A stretch of DNA of 64,000 nucleotides from Odiellus spinosus (Eukaryota > Arthropoda > Arachnida > Opiliones > Phalangiidae): assembly GCA_963920705.1 (NCBI GenBank), contig OY987230.1, forward strand, positions 7,006,001-7,070,000, read 5' to 3'. Shown here piece after piece: positions 33,939 through 45,074 of this stretch. Below the pieces are notes generated by a model. It was not told the DNA's origin and searched no databases. It saw nothing but the letters and a program-made list of their open reading frames with translations. The translations under genes and the position numbers were made by a program. Position 1 is the first letter of the stretch. Each line of letters opens with the position of its first letter.

Positions 33939-34206
33939 TTAAAGTGAGGCTGCCACCATCAAAGTAGGCTTAGCTGGATTCTTGAAAATCCCATATAAGG
34001 AATAGCAACCAATGATGTTATATGGAGTTCATCATCTCCATAAATCCAGCTAAGCCTATTTTGATGGTAAAATTTATTTCTATGCCTAGTTTATTATTTG
34101 TTTGTAAAATGTTTTACCCATGGATTAGGACTATTAACACGATACCGAATCGATAAAAAAAAAAAAAAAAAAAAAAATCACTTGTTAGGTTGCATTCTCC
34201 CTTTAA
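33939..34206. mobile_element. TTAA-flanked foldback element, AAAGGGAGAATG family, short copy
   Basis: It carries TAGGCTTAGCTGGATTC and the inverse AATCCAGCTAAGCCTA. It ends GGTTGCATTCTCCCTTTAA after a poly(A) run. Confidence 0.75.
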
Positions 34207-34299
34207 TCCTATCCCCATTTTTATATTCATTAACACACGAATGCAAATGCCATGGCCAATAAAAAGAGTGTTTTAAATAATTTCAAGCTAAAGGGAGAA

Positions 34300-34445
34300 T
34301 TTGGAAAAAATAACCAACAAAATATTTGGATAATCAATTAATTGATCCATAAATAATTGGATTACATTGGATTTACCATAGAATCTCCGTGAATAATCAC
34401 ACATTTCCAATAAATAATAATATCTTGTTCAAACCCTGATCTATA
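34300..34445 (+). mobile_element. Degenerate TAGAG hAT-like MITE
   Basis: It keeps AATATTTGGATAATCAATTA, TGGATTTACCATAGAATC and GTTCAAACCCTGATCTA. The left terminus has been lost. Confidence 0.55.
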
Positions 34446-34550
34446 TTTCAAGCACGTCAACGAATCCTAAAACAGAGCTTTCATTGGCGCCATTATTTTA
34501 ATCACAGCTTTGTTATTAACCAGACACCTTTGGCATATCTTTAAAGGAAG

Positions 34551-34959
34551 GTGAAGAGGAAAACCAAGTGACTTTTTATCAATTCTTCTACCAATTATAA
34601 GACTTATCCGCGTAGTTAATCATTCGGGGAAATATATCTCAATGATTTTAAAAATTAAAATAGATCCAGATTTTACTGTTCTTTGAAATTAACCCCGTAC
34701 AACCAATGGCGTAACGCCTTGCCTCACAGCGAATAAAATACTCGCGAGATGTTATAAATTATGCGCGGCATAGCGCGTGCCAAGAGTATTTTGTTCGCTG
34801 GAAAGCAAGACGTTACGCGATTGGTTGAAGGGAGTGAATTTAAAAGACCAGCGAATATATTATATATATTTCTCGAATGATTAACTACGCGGATAGGTCA
34901 TATAATTAGTTGAAGAATAGTAAAATAAAAACACTTGATTTTCCTCTTCAGCCTCCCTA
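34551..34959. mobile_element. TTAA foldback element, AAAGGaAGGTGAAGAGGAAAA family, complete copy
   Basis: The left arm (GGTGAAGAGGAAAACCAAG, GCGTAGTTAATCATTCGGG, CAATGGCGTAACGCCTTGC) is repeated inverted in the right arm (GCAAGACGTTACGCGATTGG, CGAATGATTAACTACGCGG, CTTGATTTTCCTCTTC). The central GCGCGGCATAGCGCGTGCC loop is GC-rich. Half copies are at 2950, 5080 and 14208. Confidence 0.8.
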
Positions 34960-36451
34960 TGGCATGCGTATCCGAATTGTACATTTTGAAATTCAATTAA
35001 AAGAAGATCCTCCAACTAATCAAAAGGGCTTAGTAAAAATACCAGCGACACGTGCTGAATCTGGCTTTATTTTCGTTCTTAATTATTTACACGCGAACCA
35101 TTGCGCGTGTCGAGTCAGGTTGCGTGCCAACTTTGAAAGGTCATTAGGGTCTTATTCTGGGTTAAACTTTTGACCTTCCCTTTAAAGAACGCTAGTATCT
35201 CGTTATAGTGAGTGTTAGAAATCTTCTAATAGGTTTTTGGCGAACGTGTACTTTCCGTCGAGAAGAGTGTACTCGAGGGCGATAGTACTTTTGAAGGGTG
35301 ATAACGAGGATATTATGACGCGACCAACTATATTCCAATTCTAGTTGTCAACGCTACTAAAGCTAAGATCACTTTATCTCCAAATAAAAAAAATAATAAT
35401 GTTAACTGGTGGAGTAACTTTGAACGCGATATCAAAGCAAGACGGAATGAAAGATATATAGGTTATATCTCCCGCGAAGATAAAATGATTCAAGGGGACA
35501 CGACGAAGGAATTCGAAACCATTAGAAGTCTTCGATACTTATAAAAGGTTGTCCGTAAGAAATTAATTCAACTTCATATGTACATTCTAAATCCATTCCA
35601 GCGCGTGCTCCGTATGATTTACTACCATTTCGCCCAAAATACTTCGCCCAATTTCCATTTAGTCCAATCCCATTTCGCCCAAAATACTTCGCCCGATTCC
35701 CATTTCTTAAACTTCAAATAATTTCGTTTCACTTTACCTAAAATATAACAAGAGGGATCGGCTAGTTAAAGTTATTAACTAACCTAACCTTATTTATAAT
35801 ATAACAGAAGGGACGGCCTAGTTCGAGTGATTAACAACCCTAACCTAACTTACCCTTACCTAAAATATTGCAAGGGGGTCCGTTTAACAGAAGGGATTAA
35901 CAAGTAGATAATCAAAATATATCTCTAGTTACGTCTATCTGTCTAACAATCTGCCCTAGGAAAACTCTAAAACGTACACTCAAAGTTTGATGCACAATGT
36001 TAAACTGCATTGCAAACTCCACATATTGTTCAAACCACAACCTCTAGGTCTATTTGATCAGATTAAGTTGAAATTTTCCAAAATTTTTGTACCATTTTTG
36101 ATCAAGTTAGAATTTCTTGCTTTATTCTAGGGAGAGTATTGAATGTTGATCAGATGGTAGCATGTCTCTTTAAAAAGACTGTAACGAAAGAAGGCAATGT
36201 TGCTACGCATTTTTTACTAGATTACCAGTAAAAATCCTAGTGAGTGGGACGTGCAAATTCAAGCGCCATTACTTCTCAACGAGAAAATAAAAAAATAAAA
36301 ATAAAAAAAGAAACACGAGAGGTTTCCAGTTGTATCGTAACGAATCACTAACTTTTAGGCAACAAGATCCCGTTCAGAGCCAAATGAAGTTTTAAGCAAG
36401 TAATAACTACGTTCTACTATAAGGGTACTTTCACACTAGGGTTACCAAATC
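34960..36451. other. Intergenic stretch without a credible gene
   Basis: A frame at 34910-35173 starts in the foldback element and is unsupported. A small direct repeat CATTTCGCCCAAAATACTTC occurs at about 35627 and 35670. Paired CTAACCTAAC/ATATAACAG(A)GGGA words near 35745-35890 form another short diverged repeat. Confidence 0.4.
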
Positions 36452-36911
36452 TATAGCAGCGTTCATACTAAGCATTGGAATAGATTTGAACCGTTTAAAA
36501 ACATTTCGCTAAAGTCGTGTGAACAGGAAACCGTCTTTTCTCTATTCGATTTGATTCGGTTCTCGAAACTGCTTCCAGAACCAGATACCGATTCGGTTTC
36601 AAACACCCATAAGCTACGGTCACACTAAAGCTACGTTCACACTTGACACTTTGAAACCGTTTTCAAACCGTTTCGAGTCGTCAAATCGACTTTTTTACAT
36701 ATTAATTTGTTTTCTTGATCAAAGGTCTACACGGGTGACCCCAAAATTCACACTCGACACTTTGAAACCGTTTTCAAACCGTTTCGAGTCGTCAAATCGA
36801 CATTTTTACATATTAATTTGTGTTCTTGATCAAAGGTCTACACGGGTGACCCCAAAATTTTATTATTTGACCTTTCCAAAAGGTTTCAAAGTCTGTAGTG
36901 TGAACGTAGCT
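36452..36911. mobile_element. Truncated type A element joined to a type B element with internal duplication
   Basis: 36452-36632 is a shortened type A copy (minus). 36628-36911 is a type B copy in which a segment of about 110 bp (CGACACTTTGAAACCG to GGGTGACCCCAAAATT) is repeated in tandem. It ends GTGTGAACGTAGCT, where the palindromic element is inserted. Confidence 0.75.
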
Positions 36912-37560
36912 GGGTCATTCCACAAGGGTTCGAACACTCATGTTACCATGGGTCGGCCGATCTTAATGAAATTTTACGTACGTTAATTTGCAGCTATTTG
37001 ATGGTAAAATCCCAGTGTTTAGCGAAAAATATTGATTAGAAACAAAACTAGAGGCTTTTGAAAATACCCCCCGTTTTTAGGTGTACGCCATGACGATATT
37101 CGTACCCCTAAGCATTATGGCGAATAACATTTTTCCACTTTGGTCAAATTTCGTAATATTTTCAGGTTTAAGGTAATATATAGCGTAGATTTCAAAAATG
37201 GTAACGAAATGTTTCTATCTTTAATGGTGTTCACGCAAATAGGGGTCCTTTCCAAAATTTTGAAGAAGGGGGGTCAACTTCGAAGCGTAACTCTGAAAAA
37301 GGCCCTACACCGATTTAAACATTTTGACCAGTTATAGATAGCCCTATACCTAGGCTTTAATTTCGTATCCAATTTGTTTGTGATATTTGGGTGCTAAAGG
37401 TCAAAAAACGCGAAAAATCAATTTTGAAGAAAAACTCATTTTTTGAGATTTTTTGATTTTTTTATTTGTACATAAATAATGGTTGCGCATTATCTAGGCA
37501 TTGTTTGGGCATTTTCAATTTGTAAGTTCACTGTCTGAATGATTTTGTAGCGACGCGTTC

Positions 37561-38053
37561 TTAAATGGGAGCAGGTAAAACGCATAAAATGGAATTTCCA
37601 GGTACAGAACATTCATCATTTTGAGATGACCAGGAAACTATCGCGTTATGTTTGTTGCATTTCATAAATCCGAGAAGGAAGTCATTTTCTTCTTTAATGG
37701 CTTCTAACACTAAGGCCAACTGGTACCAATCCTTGTCATATTCGACCGTTACATATTCTCCAACAGAAACTGCGTAAAATGTTAAGCGCACTCGGGTTGA
37801 TTTCAGCATTCTCTGCTTTTGCCACCATAAATGCTATAACATTTGTACTGAATATATCAAGTGAAATTCTGTACATTTTTAATTCACAGTGTGATGTGGG
37901 AATAAATTTATGGCGGCTACAACAGTGCAAGCCTTGGAAAGCGTTCTTGAAAGAACAGTTGAGGTATTTTAACATCTTCTTTCGAAATGTAGAAAAACCT
38001 AATTCGTAGAATTGTAAAGGCGTTAATATTTGATCCTTTTCGGTGTTTTGCAA
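37561..38053 (-). pseudogene. Decayed coding block in the left arm of the palindrome
   Basis: Two overlapping frames read outward on the minus strand. One ends with VGEYVTVEYDKDWYQLAL..., a short beta-rich segment, and finishes LCVLPAPI. The other, upstream, includes STFRKKMLKYLNCSF and MVAKAENAEINPSALN. The same pair occurs in the right arm. A natural reading is the 3' part of one gene, frame-broken in both arms. The first frame has the look of a chromatin-reader-like (Tudor/Agenet-type) tail seen at the C-terminus of some mobile-element-associated proteins; that is an impression only. Confidence 0.5.
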
Positions 38054-38294
38054 GGACTCCCGGGATACAAAACGCTTGGGTGTTCCGTCAATACCGTCAG
38101 ATGGACTTTCACCAATCGAAGTGACAAAGAAGTCCCTTACTGCGTTTAAACCAAAGTCAGAATTGTGGACACATAATTTTTCCCGAATTCTGACTTTGGT
38201 TTAACCGCAATCGTTTGGCGTCCTTGCAAAATACCGAATATTAAGGATCAAACATTAACGTATATACAATTATATTTGGTCAGAAAAAACATTC

Positions 38295-38742
38295 TTGGAA
38301 TTAAGTTTTTCTACATTTCGAAAGAAGATGTTAAACTACATCAACTATTCCTTCAAGAACGCTTTCCAAGGCTCGCACTGTAGTAGCCGCCATAAATTTA
38401 TTCAGACATCACACTGTGAATTAAAAATGTACAGAATTTCACGTGATATATTCAGTACAAATGTTATAGCATTTATGGTGGCAAAAGCAGAGAATGCTGA
38501 AATCAACCAGAGTGCGCTTAACATTTTACGCAGGTTCTGTTGGAGAATATGTAACGGTCGAATATGACAAGGATTGGTACCAGTTGGCCTTAGTGTTAGA
38601 AGCCATTAAAGAAGAAAATGACTTCCTTCTCGGATTTATGAAATGCAACAAACATAACGCGATAGTTTCCTGGTCATCTCAAAATGATGAATGTTCTGTA
38701 CCTGGAAATTCTATTTTATGCGTTTTACCTGCTCCCATTTAA
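38295..38742 (+). pseudogene. Decayed coding block in the right arm of the palindrome
   Basis: Mirror copy of the left-arm block: frames 38295-38567 (STFRKKMLNYINYSF, AENAEINQSALN) and 38494-38742 (VGEYVTVEYDKDWYQLAL to CVLPAPI, stop). The second frame is nearly identical between arms at protein level. The first differs at several residues and by arm-specific frame breaks. Confidence 0.5.
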
Positions 38743-39400
38743 AAACGCGTCGCTACAAAATCATTCAGACAGTGAACTTACAAATTGAAAATGCCCAAAC
38801 AATGCCTAGATAATGCGCAACCATTATTTATGTACAAATAAAAAAATCAAAAAATCTCATAAAATGTGTTTTTCTTCTAAATAGATTTTTCGCGTTTTTT
38901 GACCTTTAGCACCCAAATATCACAAACAAATTGGATACGAAATTAAAGCCTAGGTATAGGGCTATCTATAACTGGTCAAAATGTTTAAATCGGAGTAGGG
39001 CCTTTTTCAGAGTTACGCTTCGAAGTTGACCCCCCCCCCCTTCTTCAAAATTTTGGAAAGGACCCCTATTTGCGAGAACACCATTAAAGATAAAAACATT
39101 TCGTTACCATTTTTGAAATCTACGCTATATATTACCTTAAACCTGAAAATATTACGAAATTTGACCAAAGTGGAAAAATGTTATTCGCCATAATGCTTAG
39201 GGGTACGAATATCGTCATGGCGTACACCTAAAAACGGGGGGTATTTTCAAAAGCCTCTAGTTTTGTTTCTAATCAATATTTTTCGCTAAAAACTGGGATT
39301 TTACCATCAAATAGCTGCAAATTAACGTACGTAAAATTTCATTAAGATCGGCCGACCCATGGTAACATGAGTGTTCGAACCCGTGTGGAATGACCCAGCT

Positions 39401-39683
39401 TAACATTTCTTAATCGATTTGAAACGGTAAAATTAAACCGATATTCAAATCACCAGGAATCGTTTTAAGCGTCACGCGTTCACGTATTATCTTTATAGAT
39501 CGATTATCGTAGCCACATCTATCGGTCGTTGAAACCGAATCGGTATGAAACTGGTTCCCGAAGCAGTTTCGAGAAATCGAATCAAATCGATTCGAGAATA
39601 GACGGTTTCCCGTTCACACGACTCCAGCGAAAAGTTTTGAAACGGTTTAAATCGATTCCAAGGTCTAGTATGAACGCAGCTAG
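39401..39683 (+). mobile_element. GTTCACACTAG element, type A, 5' end replaced by the palindrome
   Basis: The first bases (GGTCACACTAG) are missing. The copy begins TTAACATTTCTTAATCG at the palindrome boundary and ends GTCTAGTATGAACGCAGCT. Confidence 0.75.
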
Positions 39684-39841
39684 AGATGAAGATACAATAT
39701 ATCGATAATGTGTGAACACGTGACGCTTAAAACGATTTCTGGCGATTTGAATATCAGTTTGATTTTACCGTTTTAAATCGATTAAGAAATGCTTGTGACC
39801 CTAGCTATTTTGAAACGGTTTAAATCGATTCCAAGCCCAAG

Positions 39842-40140
39842 TTCAGCCGCTTTCATACTAGGCCTTGTAATCGATTTCAACCGTTTCAAAACGTATCGCT
39901 GGAGGCATGTGAACGGGAAACCGTCTTTTCTCGAATCGATTTGATTCGATTTCTCGAAACTGCTTCGGGAACCAGTTTCATATCGATTCGGTTTCAACAA
40001 CTGCTAGATGAAGCTACAATAAATCGATTTATAAAGATAAAGTGTAAACACGTGACGCTTAAAACGATTCCTGGCGATTTGAATACCGTTTTGCTTTTTC
40101 CTTTTCAAATCGATTAAGAAATGCTAGTGTGACCGTAGCT
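39842..40140 (-). mobile_element. GTTCACACTAG element, type A
   Basis: It runs from TTCATACTAGGCCTTG to GCTAGTGTGACCGTAGCT. A further partial copy occupies about 39690-39805. Confidence 0.8.
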
Positions 40141-40155
40141 TTTGAACTAAGAACA

Positions 40156-40440
40156 CAGCTACGTTCACACTAGCGTATCCTAATCCATTTTAATCGATAA
40201 AATGAAACTTATATAATCGCTAGTAATCATTTAAAGCGCCATTTGAACTAACATCATCTTCATAAACCGACTTATCTGTAATTTGTAGATGCCGAATCGG
40301 TTTGAAAGTAGTCCCAGAAGCAGGCACGAAAAATCAATTCAAATCGATTTCAGAAAAAAAATATTTCCCGTTCACACGACTTCAGAGAAACGTTTTGAGC
40401 TCGTTTGAATCGACTCCAAGGCCTAGTATGAACGCAGCTT
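40156..40440 (+). mobile_element. GTTCACACTAG element, type A, divergent subfamily
   Basis: It starts CAGCTACGTTCACACTAGCG, ends GGCCTAGTATGAACGCAGCT. The interior resembles the copy at 9066-9413. Confidence 0.7.
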
Positions 40441-40759
40441 GGGTATAAAAGTGGAATCTAAAACCATTTTTTGTTTTTCGCGCTGTAAATAATACTAAAG
40501 TAAGATTCTCGGATTTCGTGGGACGAGACGACGAGATTTTAGGTTAAGGCGTAGGAGTTTTGACATATTCTCTGCCTCCTACTAGTTCCTTTCGAAACAA
40601 GATCATCTCTCCATTATAATTCAACAGGGTAATCTTATTAAGACTACACCACCTCTCAGAGGAAGTATTAGGATTACAATTAATAGTGCATATGAAACTC
40701 AAGCCGGGTACATCTTGAATATCTCAGACGACCAACTCTCTTCAAAGGACATGGATGGA

Positions 40760-40972
40760 TTAAAGGGAGGCAAAAAAGCACTGCTGTCCCATGGCGCCTG
40801 GCTATTGGGCGCACCCAATAAATGCGAAGAAAATTCAGAATCTAGCTAAGCCTGTTTTCCGGGAAACTTTTTATTTCTAGTTTAATATTTGTTTGTAAAA
40901 AGTTTTACTATTGGATTAGGATAAGGAATCGATAAAAAAATCACTTGTTGGTAGGTTGCATTCTCCCTTTAA
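40760..40972. mobile_element. TTAA-flanked foldback element, AAAGGGAGAATG family, deleted copy
   Basis: Right half only: AATCTAGCTAAGCCTGTTTTC, TTTCTAGTTTAATATTTG, GCATTCTCCCTTTAA. Confidence 0.65.
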
Positions 40973-41520
40973 AGACACGTGAAATTGCCAGTCAAGAAAA
41001 ATCCATCTCGATGAGACAACCCCGCGAATGTCTAGAATCTGAAGGCTCATGGTCTACATAAGGTAGAGCGAGGAAAAACTATCTTTCTTCCCTCCGCGCC
41101 CGCAGACATGAACTATTTTTTATCGTGTATGGATACTAGCAGAAGCGGATGAAGGAGGGTTTAATCGGCTTCTGAAACTAAGCATACTAAGTTTTTTATA
41201 GATAAGGGGGATGGAAAGAATTTTACAAAACGGATAATCTAAAAAAAAATTTTGTTCCCACTTTCTTCGAAAACATCTTACAAATTAAATACATATGGAA
41301 ACTATGGGGTCTAAAATCGGTACGCTTTGGTCCTTATAACTGCCATTAGAAATCGTCTAGATAATAGAAGCGAGTGAAATATGCAACCGCGGGCAAATAA
41401 TTAACGTTAAGCCTATTTCTAGCGTATCAAACTACTCGTAGTTTAAATGGGTACTTGAAAGGACCAGGAAACCTGTTTTCAATTGTCTAGTTTATTTTTT
41501 ATTTAGGGGCTGACACTTGA
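40973..41520. other. Intergenic stretch with a small relic of the CAGAAGCCGATG element
   Basis: About 41132-41178 holds GCAGAAGCGGATGAAGG directly joined to TAATCGGCTTCTG, the two ends of the 7-bp-TSD family with no interior. Otherwise nothing is recognised. Confidence 0.5.
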
Positions 41521-42042
41521 CAGGGCTCCCAGCGCATAGCCCAGAAAAATTTATAGGTATTATAGGTTTTAAAAGCCAAAAATATAGGTAATGTATAGGT
41601 CCAAAAATATCAATTTATAGGACTTTTTATAGGTTTTTAGTTTTGAAAAATAGGGGTTTTATAGGTAGGTTTCGCTGAAATGTAATGCTATATATGTTCT
41701 ATAGCCTCTAGGCCTGTCCCTCTGCCTTTCTTTGGCACTACTAGCTACTCATGCCCTTCTCGACAGTCTACCTAACCTCTAAAAAAATTGAGTAATAATT
41801 ACCAGTGACCTAGAGGAAACCTTTCTGCTACAACTTGGTTTTTTGCAATCATTTGTACTTTTTTAAGCAAAAGTATAATTTTTATAGTTATATAGTTCAT
41901 TCCTTTCGAATTTTATCACCGAAATTGAAGAAATTCCCCAAAAAATAGGTATTATAGGTTAAAAAATGAAATTATAGGTTTTTATAGGATCACTTCAGAA
42001 TTATAGGTAATTATAGGTATTATAGGTGGTCTGGGAGCCCTG
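41521..42042. mobile_element. hAT-like TIR element CAGGGCTCCCAG, TATAGGT-rich
   Basis: The termini are CAGGGCTCCCAG and CTGGGAGCCCTG. ACTTGA stands directly on both sides (41515-41520, 42043-42048), six bases instead of the eight usual for hAT. Both subterminal regions are crowded with TATAGGT words, which may be transposase-binding repeats. 522 bp, non-coding. Confidence 0.8.
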
Positions 42043-42059
42043 ACTTGAGAAACTCGGTG

Positions 42060-43510
42060 TACAAGTGGAAATGAATTAAAAAGCCCCAAACGTATTTAAA
42101 AAGGCTAAAAGCCTCAAACATATTTATTTAAAAAGCCCCAGCGTATTTAAAAAAGGTAAAAGCCCCAAACGTATTTAATTAAAAAGGCCCAAACATTTGA
42201 TTCAAAAGCCCCAAACGTATTTAATTAAAAAGGCCCAAACATTTGATTCAAAAGCCCCAAACGTATTTAATTAAAAAGGCCCAAACATTTGATTCAAAAG
42301 CCCCAAACGTATTTAATTACAAAGCCCCAAACGTATTTAAAAAGGCTAAAAGCCTCAAACATATTTAATTAAAGAACCCCAGCGTATTTAACTAAAGAGC
42401 CCCAGCGTATTTAAAAAAGGTAAAAGCCCCAAACGTGCTTAATTAAAAAGGCCCAAACATTTGATTAAAAAGGCCCAAACGTATTTAATTAAAAAGCCCC
42501 AAACGTATTTAATTAAAAAGCCCCAAACGTATTTAATTAAAAAGCCCCAAACGTATTTAATTAAAAAGCCCCAAACGTATTTAATTAAAAAGCCCCAAAC
42601 GTATTTAATTAAAAAGCCCCAAACGTATTTAATTAAAAAGCCCCAAACGTATTTAATTAAAAAGTCCCAAACGTATTTAATTAAAAAGCCCCAAACGTAT
42701 TTAATTAAAAAGCCCCAAACGTATTTAATTAAAAAGCCCCAAACGTATTTAATTAAAAAGCCCCAAACGTATTTAATTAAAAAGCCCCAAACGTATTTAA
42801 TTAAAAAGCCCCAAACGTATTTAATTAAAAAGCCCCAAACGTATTTAATTAAAAAGCCCCAAAACGTATTTAATTAAAAAAAGCCCCAAACGTCCTTAAT
42901 TAAAAAGCCCTAAACGTCCTTAATTAAAAATCCCCAAACGTCCTTAATTAAAAATCCCAAACGTATTTAATTAAAAATCCCCAAACGTATTTAATTAAAA
43001 CCCCCAAACGCATTTAATTAAAACCCCCAAACGTATTTAATTAAAACCCCCAAACGTATTTAATTAAAAAGCCCCAAACGTATTTAATTAAAAAGCCCCA
43101 AACGTCCTTAATTAAAAAGCCCCAAACGTCCTTAATTAAAAATCCCCAAACGTATTTAATTAAAACCCCCAAACGTATTTAATTAAAACCCCCAAACGTA
43201 TTTAATTAAAAAGCCCCAAACGTATTTAATTAAAAAGCCCCAAACGTCCTTAATTAAAAAGCCCCAAACGTCCTTAATTAAAAATCCCCAAACGTATTTA
43301 ATTAAAACCCCCAAACGTATTTAATTAAAACCCCCAAACGTATTTAATTAAAACCCCCAAACGTATTTAATTAAAACCCCCATACGTGGTTAGATTAAAA
43401 CCCTCAAACGTATTTAATTAAAACCCCAAAACGTATTTAATTAAAACCCCAAAACGTATTTAATTAAAACCACCCAAACGTATTTAATTAAAACCCCCAA
43501 AACTTTAACG
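42060..43510 (+). repeat. Minisatellite, 24-bp unit CCCCAAACGTATTTAATTAAAAAG, about 60 copies
   Basis: The central part (42461-42860) is homogeneous. The flanks show variants: CCCAAACATTTGATTCAAAA on the left, AACGTCCTTAATTAAAAA and shortened units lacking AG on the right. Because 24 is divisible by three, one frame stays open as (KKPQTYLI)n, but this is a by-product. Confidence 0.95.
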
Positions 43511-43880
43511 TATCGTATTTAATTCAATTTAGCCATCATGTTTAATCACCCCCAAATATAAAGGTCTTAAAAGTTTAATTTAAGAGACCTCCGTTTAACG
43601 CCTAAAATGTTTCCAATAAGCTCTTTTCAACCTTGCTGTTTAAAGTAGAAAAATTACGTCACCACTTTGACTCTGGAACTTTTCGCCCCGGGAAAAAACG
43701 AACATTAGCCCCGGGAAAAAATGAGCATTCCCCCCTGACAATCTCCCTCTCCTTCGTTCGGTGAAAAATGGCTGCTAAAATAATGCGGTGTAGACGGGCG
43801 GCGCTTAAGCCTAACACAACACAAGTAAACGACCCGACAAAAACACTACCTTTTAAAAAATAAGATAAATTAAAACTCAC
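43511..43880. other. Stretch between minisatellite and a candidate exon
   Basis: It contains ATGGCTGCTAAAATAATGCGG at about 43767 on the plus strand with no long frame. If the candidate exon is real this would be its intron. Confidence 0.3.
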
Positions 43881-43949
43881 CCAAAATTGGATTCCAAATG
43901 TTTCGATATCCTTTGCCGCATATTTCAAGCACATTTTTGAGAGTAACAT
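43881..43949 (-). CDS. Candidate first coding exon with strong donor, unrecognised
   Basis: On the minus strand an ATG at 43949 (or 43934) opens 23 codons (MLLSKMCLKYAAKDIETFGIQFW) that end exactly at TGG|GTGAGT, a very strong donor at 43880-43879, in phase 0. No partner exon could be placed; the next sequence on this strand is intron-like and then minisatellite. It could equally be chance. Confidence 0.25.
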
Positions 43950-44866
43950 CCAAACATGAACACTCGATCTAAATCCGATTACAAGGAAATTAAAAATTGT
44001 TCAATACGAGAAACGCGGTTTTTAGGGAGCGGCGGAATAATGGCGGTCGGCGCCTCTCCCTTCTCTCTAGGGAGTCTAGGCTATAAAGCAACAATCGCTA
44101 AGCCTAATTCGATAATACTACAGTCAAAAATATCCTCTTGTCGTAATTTCACGGAAACGCGAGGCGCTAATTTTGTCGCATCATTGTTCTGGGATATATT
44201 AGGCTTCTTTTTGTCGCAAAATCCGAACATAAACGATAGTTTAAACGCGATTTAATTCATATTTCGTGGCTAACGAGAATTCAGCAACGGGACGTTTCTG
44301 GCGTCATTGAACTTTCTGTCAATCGGGCCGGGGATTCGGGGAAGAAGGGGAAGATAGGGGGGATACTGTAGTATACCTACTAAATCTAAATTAAAACTCC
44401 TAAAATATAGAGATTTTACCTAAAATATAGAATGCTATTATACGGTTGAACCAATATTTGCAAAAGGTGGTTTAAGGTGGATATGGTAAATAATATAATA
44501 TTACGCGAAATTTTTAAACCCTTTTTTTTTCGTAGACTACCGCCTATAAAGAAATTATTAATATGTAGAATTAATCCTAGAATTTTGAAATAATTTTTAA
44601 ATAATGTTATAAGTTTTACAATACGGTTTTATGACTTTCTAGGGCTACGGAATTTTAGCAATTATATCTCGAAATAAGTGATTTGAATGATTTCAAGTTG
44701 TAATAAATATTAAATGCTTATATAAATAGTATTTATCTTCTTTGAAAAAAAAACAAAAGTAAAGCATGCCAAAAACTTTGTTGTACAACAGTTTTTAACT
44801 TTTTATTAAAGAAGACCTGGTTTTGTTACCTCCCCGACTGAACTCCTTGGCACTGTGGAGCCAAAT
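43950..44866. other. Intergenic stretch with a GC-richer patch
   Basis: An ATG frame at 43956-44255 (99 codons) covers the GC-richer part (GGAGCGGCGG, GGCGGTCGGCGCC) and faces away from the candidate exon, a layout seen at divergent promoters. It has no domain I know and no downstream poly(A) close by. I do not call it a gene. Confidence 0.3.
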
Positions 44867-45060
44867 CAGGGTTCATACAAATTTTTGGGAGTTAATTTCC
44901 CTGAATTTTCTTGGTTTCCCTGACCACTTCTAAATTATTTTTTCTGACCATTTCTAACTTATTTTCCCTGATCTTTTGGGCCAATTTCCAAATTCCCTGA
45001 CTTTCCCCTGATTTGTAAGGAATGAAATGACATTCAGGGTGGTCTCAAGTATGACATTTT
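44867..45060 (+). mobile_element. Half copy of the CAGGGTTCATACAA TIR element
   Basis: It begins CAGGGTTCATACAAATTT, with repeated TTCCCTGA words. The other end is replaced by the minisatellite. Confidence 0.6.
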
Positions 45061-45074
45061 TCTTGGAATAGGCT

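Larger units (their letters stand above)
36912..39396. mobile_element. 2.5-kb palindromic (foldback) element, GGGTCATTCCAC ends, with AGCT flanks
   Basis: It runs from GGGTCATTCCAC to GTGGAATGACCC. The left arm, about 1.2 kb, is repeated inverted as the right arm with only scattered substitutions. The centre near 38143-38203 is AAACCAAAGTCAGAATT / AATTCTGACTTTGGTTT around a spacer of about 20 bp. The left arm has about 70 extra bases near the centre. AGCT stands at 36908-36911 and 39397-39400. Each arm carries the same decayed coding block, reading outward. The right flank continues as a type A element, so the host site was repeat DNA. Confidence 0.88.

Noticed and set aside
36924-36940. GGGTTCGAAC, resembling a tRNA T-arm
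   Set aside because: It is a subterminal word of the palindrome, present in both arms, with no acceptor or anticodon stem around it.
42461-42877. Open frame (KKPQTYLI)n of 138 codons
   Set aside because: It is the 24-bp minisatellite read in one frame; it has no gene signals and breaks wherever the unit length changes.
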